Virus record (IMG/VR): IMGVR_UViG_3300027792_000041
Coordinates: 1-38,776 of that record
Origin: a virus
Length of the DNA: 38,776 nucleotides
Direction: 5' to 3' (one strand)
Position numbers and translations under genes: made by a program. The notes beneath the pieces were generated by a model, which was given only the letters and a program-made list of their open reading frames with translations, did not search any database and had not been told where the DNA came from. Below are positions 38,157 to 38,776 of the stretch, one piece after another (the first letter of the stretch is position 1; each line of letters opens with the position of its first letter).

Positions 38157-38364
38157 GGTAATCTTTTTTTAGGCGGTATAGTTCGTTTTCGAAATATTCA
38201 AGTGTTGTGTTTATTGTTTTTAACATTTTTTCTTTCGTGTTTTGTTGTATTTCTTTGTTTTCTTCTATATATTTTTTGAAGCATATAAAATCTGTTATTG
38301 CTGTGGTGATTTCTATTTTTCGTGTTATATAACAATATTTTTTTGGATCTAAACTTATTTCCAT
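38116..38364 (-). CDS. 82-aa helical hypothetical protein
   Basis: The leftward ATG at 38364 is preceded by GGAGGC; an in-frame TTG six codons upstream is the other option. The product (MEISLDPKKYCYITRKIEITTAITDFIC...) is mostly helical and charged (YIEENKEIQQNTKEKMLKTINTTLEYFENELYRL in pieces). Its 3' end overlaps the regulator gene's 3' end by 41 nt (convergent). It shares the divergent control region with the early operon. Possibly a small regulator or immunity protein; no family is recognised. Confidence 0.6.
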   Translation of the reverse strand: MEISLDPKKYCYITRKIEITTAITDFICFKKYIEENKEIQQNTKEKMLKTINTTLEYFENELYRLKKDYLSFCYPLKDKKNL

Positions 38365-38424
38365 CTTGCCTCCAGCGGACAACGTGTTTTGTTGTATATT
38401 AATTTGTTGTCTAGTATATTGAAT

Positions 38425-38537
38425 GTATTATGTATTATTTAATTTTTTATGTTTTTTTAAATTCTGTTTTACATATTGTATTATTATGTTTTACATAAAA
38501 CGAAACATTTATATATGTCTTTCGTATTACATAATAC
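38425..38537. promoter_or_regulatory. divergent control region with operator-like inverted repeats
   Basis: Between the leftward gene at 38364 and the rightward early gene at 38564 lie GTTTTACATATTGT (38466-38479), GTTTTA-CA-TAAAAC (38488-38501) and GTATTA-CA-TAATAC (38524-38537). The last two are perfect inverted repeats with a CA centre. GTATTATGTATTA at 38425-38437 is a partial site. The rightward TATA box (CATTTATATATG, 38506-38517) sits between sites two and three. The first two sites are 22 bp apart, two helical turns. Confidence 0.65.
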
Positions 38538-38563
38538 ATAATATGATATGGATGTGAAACAAA

Positions 38564-38668
38564 ATGGAAAATAAAACCAATAAAAAACTGACGCAGGACG
38601 AACTACGCCGCTATGAATGGATCACGGCGAACCAAGAATTTTTTATAAGTCACAGGTACGGGTGGTAA
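38564..38668 (+). CDS. 34-aa basic hypothetical protein, first early gene (complete copy)
   Basis: The ATG at 38564 follows ATGGATGTGAAAC, about 50 bp after the early TATA box. The product (ENKTNKKLTQDELRRYEWI ... ISHRYGW) is polar and helical. It continues identically at 3-92, showing how the contig ends join. Likely the first gene of the early operon; function unknown. Confidence 0.6.
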   Translation: MENKTNKKLTQDELRRYEWITANQEFFISHRYGW

Positions 38669-38776
38669 GAACAATGACTGATTCTATTTATGAGTTTGAA
38701 CAGGCGAAACTGCGGGCGCAACACAACCCCGCCACATTCTATTTCAATGATTATATGGAGGACTAAGAAAAACCAT
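38577..38776. repeat. terminal direct repeat, right copy (imperfect)
   Basis: Same 200-bp sequence as bases 1-200 with seven substitutions, all in the last 74 bases. It ends on the second base of the start codon of the 52-aa gene (199 in the left copy), so the genome closes in frame when the ends are merged. Confidence 0.95.
38674..38766 (+). CDS. 30-aa hypothetical protein (right allele)
   Basis: Second copy of the gene at 98-190. Six codons differ, three of them silently; the replacements are Ala for Thr, Thr for Met and Asp for Glu. Both alleles keep start, stop and ribosome site, supporting that this very short frame is translated. Confidence 0.65.
   Translation: MTDSIYEFEQAKLRAQHNPATFYFNDYMED

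Overview
The window looks like one essentially complete genome of a small archaeal tailed virus (HK97-fold head, long tail; Caudoviricetes-like). Its first and last 200 bases are the same sequence with seven substitutions, so the natural molecule is probably circular or circularly permuted with a unit of about 38,576 bp. Several features point to an archaeal host. Promoters are TATA boxes with purine-rich BRE-like sequence, sometimes about 25-30 nt before a start codon so that the mRNA would be leaderless. Shine-Dalgarno sites are GGAGG/GGTGATG-like, and genes are tightly packed with ATGA or TAATG overlaps. The largest proteins are exported, Ig-like and full of N-glycosylation sequons, in the style of Thermoplasmatota (MBG-D / Methanomassiliicoccales-like) surface proteins. 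That host assignment is an inference and is not proven by the sequence.

Layout. (1) About 38.38-38.56 kb is a divergent control region with operator-like inverted repeats. From it a rightward early operon runs across the contig join to about 8.5 kb. It holds many small proteins, several mini zinc ribbons, a putative ssDNA-annealing accessory protein, a beta-class DNA methyltransferase, an RHH regulator with tandem palindromes inside its own gene, a metallophosphoesterase, a LAGLIDADG endonuclease and a membrane protein with an HExxH motif. (2) About 8.5-9.2 kb is a switch region with three TATA promoters and several dyads. (3) From 9.2 to 37.05 kb lies one rightward late region: TerS, TerL, portal, MuF-like protein, HK97-gp10-like protein, protease/scaffold fusion, major capsid protein, connectors, tail tube. 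A roughly 10-kb insert then carries a sialyltransferase-like glycosyltransferase and three giant or repetitive surface proteins. After it come the tail assembly chaperone with a classical -1 slippery site (A AAT TTT), tape measure, baseplate and fibre proteins, and two lysis-type membrane proteins. (4) From 37.05 to 38.38 kb lie a terminator-rich convergent zone, a leftward MmpS-like lipoprotein, a winged-helix regulator and a small leftward gene.

Working model. The winged-helix protein probably controls its own promoter and the early promoter through TTTTACATAA/TATTACATAATA sites. Late genes start from a strong TATA box at 9163, just before the terminase genes. No DNA polymerase, helicase, integrase or endolysin is recognisable, so replication would depend on the host. 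The most unusual parts are the glycosyltransferase-plus-sequon-rich exported protein module between tail tube and tail chaperone, two GC-rich hairpins at 0.63-0.79 kb, a structured leader at 18.7 kb, and the small metalloprotease-like membrane protein.
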